Shown in pieces: positions 29,349 to 37,481 of a DNA stretch of 64,000 nt (positions are counted from its first letter, which is position 1; each line of letters begins with the position of its first letter). The stretch is from Kibdelosporangium sp. MJ126-NF4. GTDB taxonomy: Bacteria > Actinomycetota > Actinomycetes > Mycobacteriales > Pseudonocardiaceae. The stretch lies in assembly GCF_000826545.1 (NCBI RefSeq), contig NZ_CDME01000002.1, forward strand, positions 1,869,187 to 1,933,186, written 5' to 3'. The notes under the pieces are model-generated. The model saw nothing but the letters and a program-made list of their open reading frames with translations. It did no database searches and was not told where the DNA came from. The position numbers and the translations under genes are program-made.

Positions 29349-30421
29349 GGCGCCTCGCCAGGTCGGAAGTGGGCGTGCGCGGCTCGTGACGCGGCCGACC
29401 CGACGAGCTTCAAGTCGGCGAGGTCCACCGCGTCCGCGACGACCGTCCGGACGAGCTCGCTCACCTGGTCGTCGGAGATGCTTGTGCCGACGTGCTGGGC
29501 GAGACCGTTGAAGAAGGCACGCACGTGGGCCTCGGTCAGCCCGGAGAGCTGTTCGTGCCGCAGCACTTCCAGCACGGACGGCGCGAAGTCACCGGGATGA
29601 CCGGTGACGATCAGCCGGGTCTCCCCCAGCTGTCCCGCTTCGACCTCCCTGGCCAGCTGGGCGACCACCACGTGCACGCCACTCGGCACGTGTGGCCGGT
29701 CCAGTCCGTCGACGAACAGCCACCGCAGCCGCGGCGGCAACGCGGCAAACCGGCCGACGAAGATGTCCACCAGTTCCCGCGCCGTGCGGGTCTGCTCGGT
29801 GTTGGTGTCGACGTCGAACCGTGCGGCCAGTCCCAGTCTCGTGCACAGCATGGTCATGAACGTGGTCATGTCGACGTGGTCGTAGACGTCGTCCTCGAGG
29901 TCGATGATCTTGAACTCGCAGTCCAGCGCCGGATCGCCCGCCATGTGCTGGATCAGGTGACGGCTGTAGGACTTGCCCGTACCCGGTTCCCCGGTGATCG
30001 CCAGCACCGGATACGAGCGCAGCACCATGTCCACCAGGTGCTCCCTGAGTTCGGCGCGGTCCAGCAACGCCCGCGCGCAGCCCGGCCCGAGCAGCAGCGA
30101 CAGGTGCCGTTCGGGCACCGAGTACCAGTTCGCGGCCATCACGTGCGCGCCGAGCACCCGGTCCAGCGCCGGGGCCACCGCCGGTTTGCGGGCCTTGACC
30201 TGCTCGACCAGCACTTCGAGGCAGCCTGCTTCGAAGCTGTCCCTGGTGATCGACGGCCACAGCAGCGCGGCACTCTGGCCCCACGCGTAGTCCTTCGGCG
30301 GCAGGCCGACCGCCTGGCAGATCTCCTCGATCTCCGGGGCGTGGTGGAACGCGGCGCCGAGCGTGTCGTGCAGCAGCCGGGCTGTGCCGTCACCCCAGTT
30401 CGGGCCGTGGATCCACTTCAC
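29345..30421 (-). CDS. AAA/STAND-type ATPase with N-terminal effector-associated-like domain
   Basis: 358 residues from GTG 30421. Residues about 8-92 form a small helical module (ARLLHDTLGAAFHHAPEIEE, then LPPKDYAWGQSAALLWPSI) that matches in pattern the N terminus of the neighbouring protease. Such shared adaptor modules are the effector-associated domains (EADs) of bacterial conflict systems. The ATPase core follows: Walker A GEPGTGKS at 144-151 and Walker B RWLFVDGLDRP. It starts 4 bases after the protease stop and overlaps the CHAT gene by 4 bases. It probably recruits partners by homotypic EAD contacts and couples NTP hydrolysis to the assembly. Confidence 0.85.
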   Translation of the reverse strand: MKWIHGPNWGDGTARLLHDTLGAAFHHAPEIEEICQAVGLPPKDYAWGQSAALLWPSITRDSFEAGCLEVLVEQVKARKPAVAPALDRVLGAHVMAANWYSVPERHLSLLLGPGCARALLDRAELREHLVDMVLRSYPVLAITGEPGTGKSYSRHLIQHMAGDPALDCEFKIIDLEDDVYDHVDMTTFMTMLCTRLGLAARFDVDTNTEQTRTARELVDIFVGRFAALPPRLRWLFVDGLDRPHVPSGVHVVVAQLAREVEAGQLGETRLIVTGHPGDFAPSVLEVLRHEQLSGLTEAHVRAFFNGLAQHVGTSISDDQVSELVRTVVADAVDLADLKLVGSAASRAAHAHFRPGEAP

Positions 30422-30425
30422 CGTG

Positions 30426-31469
30426 TCACACCTGGCCGCTGTCCAGACCGAGTTCCGCGATCCGGTCGAGCACGCGGCCGATCGCCCGTCCCTGGTTGCG
30501 GTACGCCGTGCCGTCGTCCTCGGAGGTCGGCACCCATTTGTGGTGCAGCGCGACCACTCGCCAGCAATCGTCGAAAACAGGCGACCCGGACGACCCCGCC
30601 TCGGTGTCGGTCCAGTACTGCACGACATCATCGTCGACGTACTTGACCACGTTGTGGTGCATGGCGATCTTCTTGGGCAGGCCGTGCGGGTGCTGAATGA
30701 TCGACACCCGGTCTCCTGCCCGTACGGTCACGGACCGTTCCAGCGCGAGAACGGGCACGTCCTCGGGTATCGGCTCGGCCACGGTGATGATCGCGAAGTC
30801 GTGTGTCCTGTCGCCGCGGATCGATTCCGCGGCACAGGCGACAGCGGTGCCTTTTCGCAGTGTTCCTGTCGTGTCGAGTTCGTAGCCGAATTCGGCGACG
30901 ACATCGATCGCGGGCATGCCGCCCGCGTACAGAACATGGTGATTGGTGAGCAGGGTGCGTTGGCCGATCCGGAAACCCGTGCCGAGGCAGCGCTTGGTCG
31001 GATGCGTCACGGTCAGTCGGCAGACGGCACCCGCCCGGTCAAGGCCGTGCTGCAGGTAGGCGACATCGAGCAGGGTTTCCTCGCTGGTGAAGATCTGCCG
31101 CTCGTGGGTGTCGGACGCGAAATTCTTCCACCGGACCGTGCCGTCGGAATCCGTGCCGGACAGGTCGGCGGGGAGAATGGCGTCGGCCCTGGTCACCTCG
31201 TCGATCCGGGCCCAGCACCCGGGATGGTGTTTGCGTACGGCGTCCAGCAGATCCGGCAGCTGGCGGAAATCCGCGGCGAGGTTGAGCACGTCGAACCAGA
31301 GCCGGTGCGCGGACTGGCCCCACGCGATTCTGGCCAGCGGCAAACCGGCGTCCGCCACGATCATCTCGATCGCTGTGTCCCGATACACGACGGCGCTCAG
31401 CAGGTCTCTGAGCTCGCGTAATCGCGCGTCGCTCCACGGCAGCGGATAGGTGTCGAGAAACGCGGTCAT
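30426..31469 (-). CDS. trypsin-like serine protease with N-terminal effector-associated-like domain
   Basis: 347 residues from ATG 31469; GTG 31499 is an alternative. Residues about 12-92 are a helical module sharing the Gly-Leu-Pro...AWGQSA..LW pattern with the next gene's protein. The protease domain has the full triad: His178 (LLTNHHVL), Asp224 (THDFAI) and Ser294 (AGSSGSPVF). There is no signal peptide, so it should act in the cytoplasm, unlike most trypsin-fold proteases of actinomycetes. It is 4 bases upstream of the ATPase and 65 bases downstream of sir2. The likely role is a regulated cytosolic effector protease. Confidence 0.88.
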   Translation of the reverse strand: MTAFLDTYPLPWSDARLRELRDLLSAVVYRDTAIEMIVADAGLPLARIAWGQSAHRLWFDVLNLAADFRQLPDLLDAVRKHHPGCWARIDEVTRADAILPADLSGTDSDGTVRWKNFASDTHERQIFTSEETLLDVAYLQHGLDRAGAVCRLTVTHPTKRCLGTGFRIGQRTLLTNHHVLYAGGMPAIDVVAEFGYELDTTGTLRKGTAVACAAESIRGDRTHDFAIITVAEPIPEDVPVLALERSVTVRAGDRVSIIQHPHGLPKKIAMHHNVVKYVDDDVVQYWTDTEAGSSGSPVFDDCWRVVALHHKWVPTSEDDGTAYRNQGRAIGRVLDRIAELGLDSGQV

Positions 31470-31534
31470 CGGAGTAGTTCGTTTCCCCTCTGCGTGCACC
31501 AGCGGCCATGAATCCTACCGAGGGGAAATGTGGA

Positions 31535-32419
31535 TCAGGTGTGCGCACCGACCAGACGCGTCAAATCGGTGAGTCCTTGGCCCAACGGCAGGTCCACGCG
31601 AATAGCCGCGTATTCGTCGCCCCTGGTCCGGCCCCGGTTGACGATCGCGACGGGCTTGTCCGCCTTCGCCGCGTAGCGCACGAACCGCAGCCCCGACATG
31701 ACTGTCAGCGACGAGCCGAGGACGACGAGCGCCTTGGCCTCGTCGACCAGCCGGTAACACTGTTCGACTCGGGACTTGGGGACGTTCTCGCCGAAGAACA
31801 CCACGTCCGGTTTGAGCACCCCGGTCTCGCAGTCGGCGCACGAGACCAGCCGGAACTCACGCACGTGGTCCTCGGCCAGGTCCACGTCACCGTCGGGGTT
31901 CACGCGGATGGCCGTGGCGGTGAAGGACGGGTTGGCCGCGTGCAGCCGCCGGTCCAGTTCCTCGCGGGGGCTGGTGGCCCGGCAGTCCAGGCACACCACG
32001 CGGTCGAGGCTGCCGTGCAGTTCCACCACGCCCGGCGTGCCCGCTGCCTGGTGCAGGCCGTCGACGTTCTGGGTGATCACGCTCGACACGAGTCCCCCGG
32101 CGCACAACGCGGCCACGGCCCGGTGCCCGTCGTTCGGGTGTGCCCTGGCGATCGTGCGCCAGCCGACGTGGCTGCGCGCCCAGTACCGTCTGCGCCCCTC
32201 GACGCTGCCGACGAACTCGTCGTACGTCATGGGGGTGTTGCGGCGCAGGCTGCCCGACGCGCCGCGATAGTCGGGAATGCCGGACTCTGTGGACAGTCCC
32301 GCCCCGCTCAGCACCAGCACCGCGCCCTCGGCGAGGACGTCGGCCAACTCCGACAGGTCCGTCGTCCGTGGCAACGGTTCCCCGACCGGGGTGTAGCTCA
32401 ATGTCGGCCGTGTCCGCAC
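31535..32419 (-). CDS. Sir2-family NAD-dependent deacetylase
   Basis: 294 residues from GTG 32419. It has the sirtuin motifs SGAGLSTESGIPDYRG, TQNVDGLH, the catalytic LHGS, and two zinc-binding pairs (CLDC and CADC). It is a complete deacetylase-type sirtuin rather than a stripped NADase. It lies 65 bases upstream of the EAD-protease on the same strand and may be the first gene of that operon; membership is inferred from spacing. It is divergent from the TetM-like gene. A house-keeping protein deacetylase is the alternative reading. Confidence 0.9.
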   Translation of the reverse strand: MRTRPTLSYTPVGEPLPRTTDLSELADVLAEGAVLVLSGAGLSTESGIPDYRGASGSLRRNTPMTYDEFVGSVEGRRRYWARSHVGWRTIARAHPNDGHRAVAALCAGGLVSSVITQNVDGLHQAAGTPGVVELHGSLDRVVCLDCRATSPREELDRRLHAANPSFTATAIRVNPDGDVDLAEDHVREFRLVSCADCETGVLKPDVVFFGENVPKSRVEQCYRLVDEAKALVVLGSSLTVMSGLRFVRYAAKADKPVAIVNRGRTRGDEYAAIRVDLPLGQGLTDLTRLVGAHT

Positions 32420-32504
32420 GTCGGCAAGCCTACGTGGAAAAACCGGATGCGACGCGGCCGCGCGGTTGCTACCGTGCCCGCCGGATCGCATCACAGGAGG
32501 TTTC

Positions 32505-32615
32505 ATGCGCCGAGTAACGACAGGCCCCATCCTTCGTTGCTCGCACGCATACAAGGACCTCCCACTCCATGCGGATGCTCAACCTCGGCATAGTCGCGCA
32601 CGTCGACGCCGGTAA
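32505..32615 (+). CDS. 36-codon leader ORF overlapping the TetM-like start
   Basis: ATG 32505 is preceded by an excellent AGGAGG (32495-32500). The ORF (MRRVTTGPILRCSHAYKDLP, then 16 more residues) ends at TAA 32613-32615, inside the TetM/OtrA-like gene and out of frame with it. The TetM-like gene itself has no good ribosome site. The arrangement suggests translational coupling or attenuation controlled by ribosomes on the leader. Confidence 0.45.
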   Translation: MRRVTTGPILRCSHAYKDLPLHADAQPRHSRARRRR

Positions 32616-34419
32616 GACCAGCCTGACCGAACGCCTGCTGTTCGACGCGGGCGCCATCACGCACCTCGGTTCGGTCGACGGCGGTGACACCAGGACAGAC
32701 GCGATGGACCTGGAACGCCGTCGCGGCATCACGATCCGGTCGGCCGTCGCGACGTTCACCGCCGCCGGTCACACGGTTCACCTGATCGACACACCCGGCC
32801 ACACGGACTTCGTGGCCGAGGTGGAACGCGCCCTCGGCGTGCTGGACGGCGCGATTCTCGTGCTGTCGGCCGTCGAAGGCGTACAGCCGCACACCCGGGT
32901 GCTGATGCGGACACTCCAGTCCCTCGGTGTGCCCACGGCCCTGTTCGTCAACAAGATCGACCGCCGCGGGGCGCGCCACACTGATCTGCTGCACGACATC
33001 CGGCAGATGCTCAGCCCGTCGGCGATCGCGCTGAACCGCCCGTACGCGCTGGGCACGCCCGACGCTGGCGTCGAGCCGGTGCCGCCGGGGCCGGAGTGGG
33101 CGGACGTGCTCGCCGAACACAGCGATGCCGTCCTGCAGTCCTACCTGGACGGTCTGGATCCGGTGCTGCTGCGGGACGAGCTCGCGCGCCAGACCGCGGC
33201 CGGGCTGGCGCATCCGGTGTTCTTCGGGTCGGCCATCACCGGGGCCGGTGTCGAGGCGCTGCGCCAGGGCATCGTGGACCTGCTGCCGTCGGCCGAACCG
33301 GTGCCGGGCCCCTTGGACGGCACGGTGTTCGCGATCGAGCACGATCCGGCGGGCCGCAGGTTCGCGGTGGCCAGGTTGTTCGCCGGGACGCTGGCTGTGC
33401 GCGACCGGGTCACGTTCACCCGCCGCGACCAGACCGGTGCGGTGGTCGTCGAATCGGGCAGGGCGACCGAGGTGCTCGACGCCGACCGTCGGCAGACGGT
33501 GATCGAGGCGGGCGGTATCGCCCGGATCGGTGGCGTGCCGGGGCTGCGGGTCGGCGACCGGCTCGGGTCGACCGCCACACCGCCCGTACCTGCCCGTTTC
33601 CGGCCACCGACGCTGGAAGCGGTGGTCACGTCACTGGACCGGGACCTGTACACCGGACTGGCGGCACTGGCCGACGAGGACCCGCTGATCAACGTCCGGC
33701 AGGGCCCGAGCGCGGGCAGCCTGGTCGTGTCGCTCTACGGCGAGGTGCAGCGTGAGGTGATCGCGACGAGGCTGGCCGAGGAGTTCGGGGTGACAGCCGA
33801 GTTCTCGGCGCCCCGGGTGGTCTGCGTCGAGCGGGTCACCGGCACCGGCCAGGCCGTGAAGTTCATCGGCGAGACCGTGTTCGTCGGAACGGTGGGTCTG
33901 CGGATCGAGCCGGGTGACGTGGACTCGGGCGTGCGGTACCAGTTGGAGGCGGAACGGGGTTCGCTGCCCGCCGCGTTCATGACCGCCATCGAGGACACGG
34001 TGCGCGCCACCCTGGCGTCCGGGCTGCACGAGTGGCGAGTGGTGGACTGTCTGGTGACGCTCACGCACACCGGGTACGACAGCCCGGTCACTGTCGCCGG
34101 TGACTTCCGCGGCCTCACGCCCCTTGTCCTGATGGAGGCACTGGCGGCGGCGGGCACGGTGGTGTGCGAACCGATGGAGCATGTGCGGATCGCCATGCCC
34201 GCGGACGTGGTCAGCGCCATCCTGACCCTGCTCGTGCGCTCCGGCGGGGCGCCGGAGATCCCGGTCGTCCACGGCGACGAGGCCACGGTGACGGCCACCG
34301 TGCCGTCCGGATGTCTGCGCGCGATCGAGCAGGCACTGCCCGGACTGACCAGCGGACTCGGCACGTTGACCACGCGCTTCGCCGGTTACCGGCCGTGTGC
34401 CACGCGGACACCGCACTAA
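32569..34419 (+). CDS. TetM/OtrA-like ribosomal protection GTPase
   Basis: 616 residues, related to EF-G and close to the usual 640 of tetracycline ribosomal protection proteins. The GTPase motifs are AHVDAGKTSLTE (G1), RRRGITI (G2), DTPGHTDF (G3) and NKID (G4). They are followed by the EF-G-like domains and a C-terminal region ending RFAGYRPC. Such proteins dislodge tetracyclines from the ribosome; some actinomycete members have other or unknown antibiotic targets. ATG 32575 is an alternative start. No good ribosome site precedes either ATG, which fits regulation by the leader ORF. It is divergent from sir2. Confidence 0.88.
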   Translation: MRMLNLGIVAHVDAGKTSLTERLLFDAGAITHLGSVDGGDTRTDAMDLERRRGITIRSAVATFTAAGHTVHLIDTPGHTDFVAEVERALGVLDGAILVLSAVEGVQPHTRVLMRTLQSLGVPTALFVNKIDRRGARHTDLLHDIRQMLSPSAIALNRPYALGTPDAGVEPVPPGPEWADVLAEHSDAVLQSYLDGLDPVLLRDELARQTAAGLAHPVFFGSAITGAGVEALRQGIVDLLPSAEPVPGPLDGTVFAIEHDPAGRRFAVARLFAGTLAVRDRVTFTRRDQTGAVVVESGRATEVLDADRRQTVIEAGGIARIGGVPGLRVGDRLGSTATPPVPARFRPPTLEAVVTSLDRDLYTGLAALADEDPLINVRQGPSAGSLVVSLYGEVQREVIATRLAEEFGVTAEFSAPRVVCVERVTGTGQAVKFIGETVFVGTVGLRIEPGDVDSGVRYQLEAERGSLPAAFMTAIEDTVRATLASGLHEWRVVDCLVTLTHTGYDSPVTVAGDFRGLTPLVLMEALAAAGTVVCEPMEHVRIAMPADVVSAILTLLVRSGGAPEIPVVHGDEATVTATVPSGCLRAIEQALPGLTSGLGTLTTRFAGYRPCATRTPH

Positions 34420-34429
34420 TGTCGGCCCC

Positions 34430-35149
34430 ATGAGCCAACTGGTGTCGGGCAAGGTCGTGCTGGTCATGGGTGCGGACGGGCTGATCGGCGGCGGGATCGC
34501 CCGCCGGTTCGCCGAATCCGGCGCGGACGTGGTCGCGCACGCGAAAATCGGCGAGGTCGACGGCGTCCGCACGGTGACCGGCGACCTGACCGACGAGCAG
34601 GTCTGCCACGACCTTGTCCGTACGGCGGCGGAGTGGCGGGGGCGACTGGACGCGGTGGTCAACAGCGCGGGGATCCAGCCGGTGCAGATGCTCGACGGGA
34701 TGACGGCAGCACAATGGCGTGCGGTCGTGGACACCAACCTGACCTTGGCGTTCAACTGCACGCAGGCGGCGGTGAACGTCATGCGGGACAACGGAGGCAG
34801 CGTCACGCACATCGCGTCGATCGAGGGCAGCAGGCCCGCCGCCGGGCACGGCCACTACAACGCCGCCAAAGCCGCGCTGATCATGCACGCCCGCTCCGCC
34901 GCGTTGGAGTACGGCAGGCTCGGCATCCGGGTCAACACCGTCTCACCCGGACTGATCGAGCGGCCCGGAATCGCCGACCAGTGGCCGGACGGCGTGGAAA
35001 GGTGGCAGAAGTCCGCGCCGCTGGGCAGGCTCGGCACGCCTGAGGACATCGGTGACGCCTGCGTCTTCCTCGCCTCACCGATGGCTTCCTGGTTGACCGG
35101 ACACGACCTGGTCGTGGACGGCGGGATGAGCGCAACGCAGGGCTGGTGA
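34430..35149 (+). CDS. SDR-family oxidoreductase
   Basis: 239 residues: MGADGLIGGGIARRF as the (variant) cofactor loop, NSAG, IASIEGS with the catalytic Ser, and YNAAK (Tyr, Lys). A C-terminal VDGG completes the classical SDR pattern. The start follows the TetM-like stop by 10 bases on the same strand, so both may share a transcript. Substrate unknown. Confidence 0.88.
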   Translation: MSQLVSGKVVLVMGADGLIGGGIARRFAESGADVVAHAKIGEVDGVRTVTGDLTDEQVCHDLVRTAAEWRGRLDAVVNSAGIQPVQMLDGMTAAQWRAVVDTNLTLAFNCTQAAVNVMRDNGGSVTHIASIEGSRPAAGHGHYNAAKAALIMHARSAALEYGRLGIRVNTVSPGLIERPGIADQWPDGVERWQKSAPLGRLGTPEDIGDACVFLASPMASWLTGHDLVVDGGMSATQGW

Positions 35150-35257
35150 GCCCAGTCGGCACTTGCGGGAGCGTACCCGCCCTGGAGGCCGACGGGGCAA
35201 ACTCCCGGCTCTTCTGGGGGCACGCACCCTGCCAGTTGGGTGGGCCCCGCGGCGAGC

Positions 35258-36460
35258 ATGGTCGCCGTGAAGGTACTTTTCAGCAGTTTCGCCGAACCTG
35301 GCCACCTCTACCCGTTGCTGCCGCTGGCCGAGGCGATGCGGGACGCCGGGCACAGCGTCACGTTCGCGACCGGCCACGAGTTCACGCCCGCCTTGCGATC
35401 ACTGGGTTTCCAGACCGTGACAGCGGTCGGGTCGATCACCGACGCGCTCAACCGGGCGGTCACCGGCACGCAGGACGCGCAGTCGCACGCCGTGCAGGTT
35501 CAGGCCGCGATCTGGGCCGCGGCGGGCGGGGCGGCCGACATGCCGGGGCCGGAGGTGATCGCCGAGGTCGCCGAGGTGTCCGGTCGGTTCACCGCGAACG
35601 CCTGCCGTGAACTGCTCCCGGTGGTCGACGAGGTCCGGCCGGATCTGATCGTGTACGAGGACGTCAACATCGGCGCGGGCCTCGCCGGGGCGGCACGGGG
35701 CGTGCCGTCGGTCTCGGTGTCCGCGCTTCTGCTTGGCGCACCGGCGTTCCTGCACGACGCGATGGCCGAACCGCTGGCGGGAGTGTGGACGGAGATCAGC
35801 TCGGAGCCCTTCCCCGACCCGCAGTTGCGAGTGGACACCCGCCCGCTCGGCTTCGGCGACGACCTGGTCGACGTGGTCGTGCCGCGCACGCCGATGCGCC
35901 CGGTGCCGTGGGGCATGCCCGGCAGCGAACTGCCGGAGTGGGTCACCGAGCCCCGCGACCGGCCACTTGTGTACGTGACCATGGGTTCCGTGCCGTTCGC
36001 CGAGCATGACCGGCTGCGCGCGACCATCGACGGCCTTGCGGGGCTCCCGGTGGACGTGCTGGTCAGCGTCGGCGACAAGAACGACCCTGCCGAATGGACT
36101 GGTCTGCCGGAGTCGGTGCGGGTGACCGGGTTCGTGCGGCAGGACCTGGTGCTGCCGCATGTGGACGTGGCTGTGCACCACGGCGGCAGCGGCACGACCA
36201 CCGGCTGTCTGGCCAACGGTGTGCCCCAGCTGGCACTGCCGTGGATGGCGGACCAGTTCCCGAACGCGCTGGCGATCGACATCGCCCGGGTCGGTCTGTC
36301 CCTGCAGTACCACGAGGTGACGGCGCCGACGGTCGAGCACGCGGTCCGCGAACTGCTGGACACTAAGGGCTACTCGGCGCGGTCCCAGGCGTTTCGGGAG
36401 ACCATCGAGGCCATGCCGTCACCGTCCGAGGTGGCCGCATACCTGGAAACTCTCGTCTGA
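35258..36460 (+). CDS. MGT-type glycosyltransferase
   Basis: 400 residues of the GT1/GT-B family that glycosylates macrolides, anthracyclines and other small molecules. N-terminal VLFSSFAEPGHLYPLLPLAEAM is the acceptor-domain start. The sugar-nucleotide region is HHGGSGTTTGCLANGVPQLA, followed by PWMADQFPNA. ATG 35258 gives the canonical N terminus. It is separated by 108 bases from the SDR. It could be a resistance or tailoring enzyme; no sugar-biosynthesis genes are nearby, so inactivation of an external antibiotic is as likely as product tailoring. Confidence 0.88.
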   Translation: MVAVKVLFSSFAEPGHLYPLLPLAEAMRDAGHSVTFATGHEFTPALRSLGFQTVTAVGSITDALNRAVTGTQDAQSHAVQVQAAIWAAAGGAADMPGPEVIAEVAEVSGRFTANACRELLPVVDEVRPDLIVYEDVNIGAGLAGAARGVPSVSVSALLLGAPAFLHDAMAEPLAGVWTEISSEPFPDPQLRVDTRPLGFGDDLVDVVVPRTPMRPVPWGMPGSELPEWVTEPRDRPLVYVTMGSVPFAEHDRLRATIDGLAGLPVDVLVSVGDKNDPAEWTGLPESVRVTGFVRQDLVLPHVDVAVHHGGSGTTTGCLANGVPQLALPWMADQFPNALAIDIARVGLSLQYHEVTAPTVEHAVRELLDTKGYSARSQAFRETIEAMPSPSEVAAYLETLV

Positions 36461-36470
36461 CCACACCGGA

Positions 36471-37415
36471 TCAGCCAGGGTGGCCTGGTGCCGTCCACTC
36501 TTCGAAGGAGTCCCAGGCCGCGAGACGCCTGCCGCTGGTGAACCGCCGGTGCGCGCCGGTCAGCGGGTCGTCGAACTCGAGCACCTTCGCCAGCAGCTGC
36601 AACGGCTTCGTGAAGTCGTCGAGCGGTTTCTCCCGCAGGTCCGGGTAGAAGTCGTCACCGAGGATCGGCACGCCGAGGCCGTTCATGTGCACCCGCAGCT
36701 GGTGTGTCCGCCCGGTCGCGGGAAGCAGCCGGTAACGGCCGAGTCCGTCGCGCCGCTCGGCGAGCTCGACCCGGGTCTCGGCGTTGGGTTCGCCCGGGAC
36801 TTCCTGCGAGACAAGCACTCCCCGTTCCTTGACGATCCGGCTTCGTACCGTTGTCGGCAGGTCGAGCTCGGGGCGGTGCGCGGCGATGGCCTCGTATTCC
36901 TTGTGCACCTGGCGATGCCGGAACATCTCCTGGTACTTCCCGCGCACCGCACGGGTGATGACGAACATCATCAGACCGGCGGTGACGCGGTCGAGCCGGT
37001 GCGCGGGCGAGAGGTCGGGCAGGTCGAGGTGGCGGCGCAGCCGGACCAGTGCGGTCTCCTGGATGTGCCTGCCACGCGGGATCGCGGCGAGGAAATGCGG
37101 TTTGTCCACCACCAGCAGGTGTTCGTCGCGGTGCACCACGGTGACCTCGAACGGGACTTCCACCTCGTCGGGCAGGTCGCGGTGGAACCAGATGAACGAG
37201 CCGGGCACGAACGGCGCCTCGACGCCGAGCGGACCGTCCGTCCCGACGATGCGCTCCTCGCGCAGCATCTGTTCGATCCGCTCCGGCGCCACTCGTGGCA
37301 GCCGGTGTACGAGGTGTTCCAGCAGCGAGCCCCACTCGCCGTCCTCCGGCATCCGCAGTCGTGCCGCGTCCAGGCCGTGCCGGGGTGGGAGGGGAGATCG
37401 AAGCCGTCGGCGCAC
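36471..37415 (-). CDS. RluA-family pseudouridine synthase
   Basis: 314 residues. The catalytic motif AHRLDRVTAGL holds the active-site Asp, and GRTHQLRVHMNGLGVPILGD is the family's C-terminal signature. It isomerises uridine to pseudouridine in rRNA or tRNA; the target base is not predictable from sequence. An N-terminal S4-like segment (RIEQMLREERI) is short. It starts at GTG 37415, divergent from the aldehyde dehydrogenase. Confidence 0.92.
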   Translation of the reverse strand: MRRRLRSPLPPRHGLDAARLRMPEDGEWGSLLEHLVHRLPRVAPERIEQMLREERIVGTDGPLGVEAPFVPGSFIWFHRDLPDEVEVPFEVTVVHRDEHLLVVDKPHFLAAIPRGRHIQETALVRLRRHLDLPDLSPAHRLDRVTAGLMMFVITRAVRGKYQEMFRHRQVHKEYEAIAAHRPELDLPTTVRSRIVKERGVLVSQEVPGEPNAETRVELAERRDGLGRYRLLPATGRTHQLRVHMNGLGVPILGDDFYPDLREKPLDDFTKPLQLLAKVLEFDDPLTGAHRRFTSGRRLAAWDSFEEWTAPGHPG

Positions 37416-37441
37416 GGGTCGGAACTGTAACCGACCACACC

Positions 37442-37456
37442 ATTGTATGCAGTATA
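37442..37456. promoter_or_regulatory. short palindrome upstream of the aldehyde dehydrogenase
   Basis: The A/T-rich TTGTATGCAGTATAC lies 25-40 bases before the ATG and has GTAT...ATAC symmetry. It could be a GntR-type operator or part of the promoter. No regulator is adjacent. Confidence 0.3.
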
Positions 37457-37481
37457 CGCTTGCGTGGCCTAAACTGGAACC

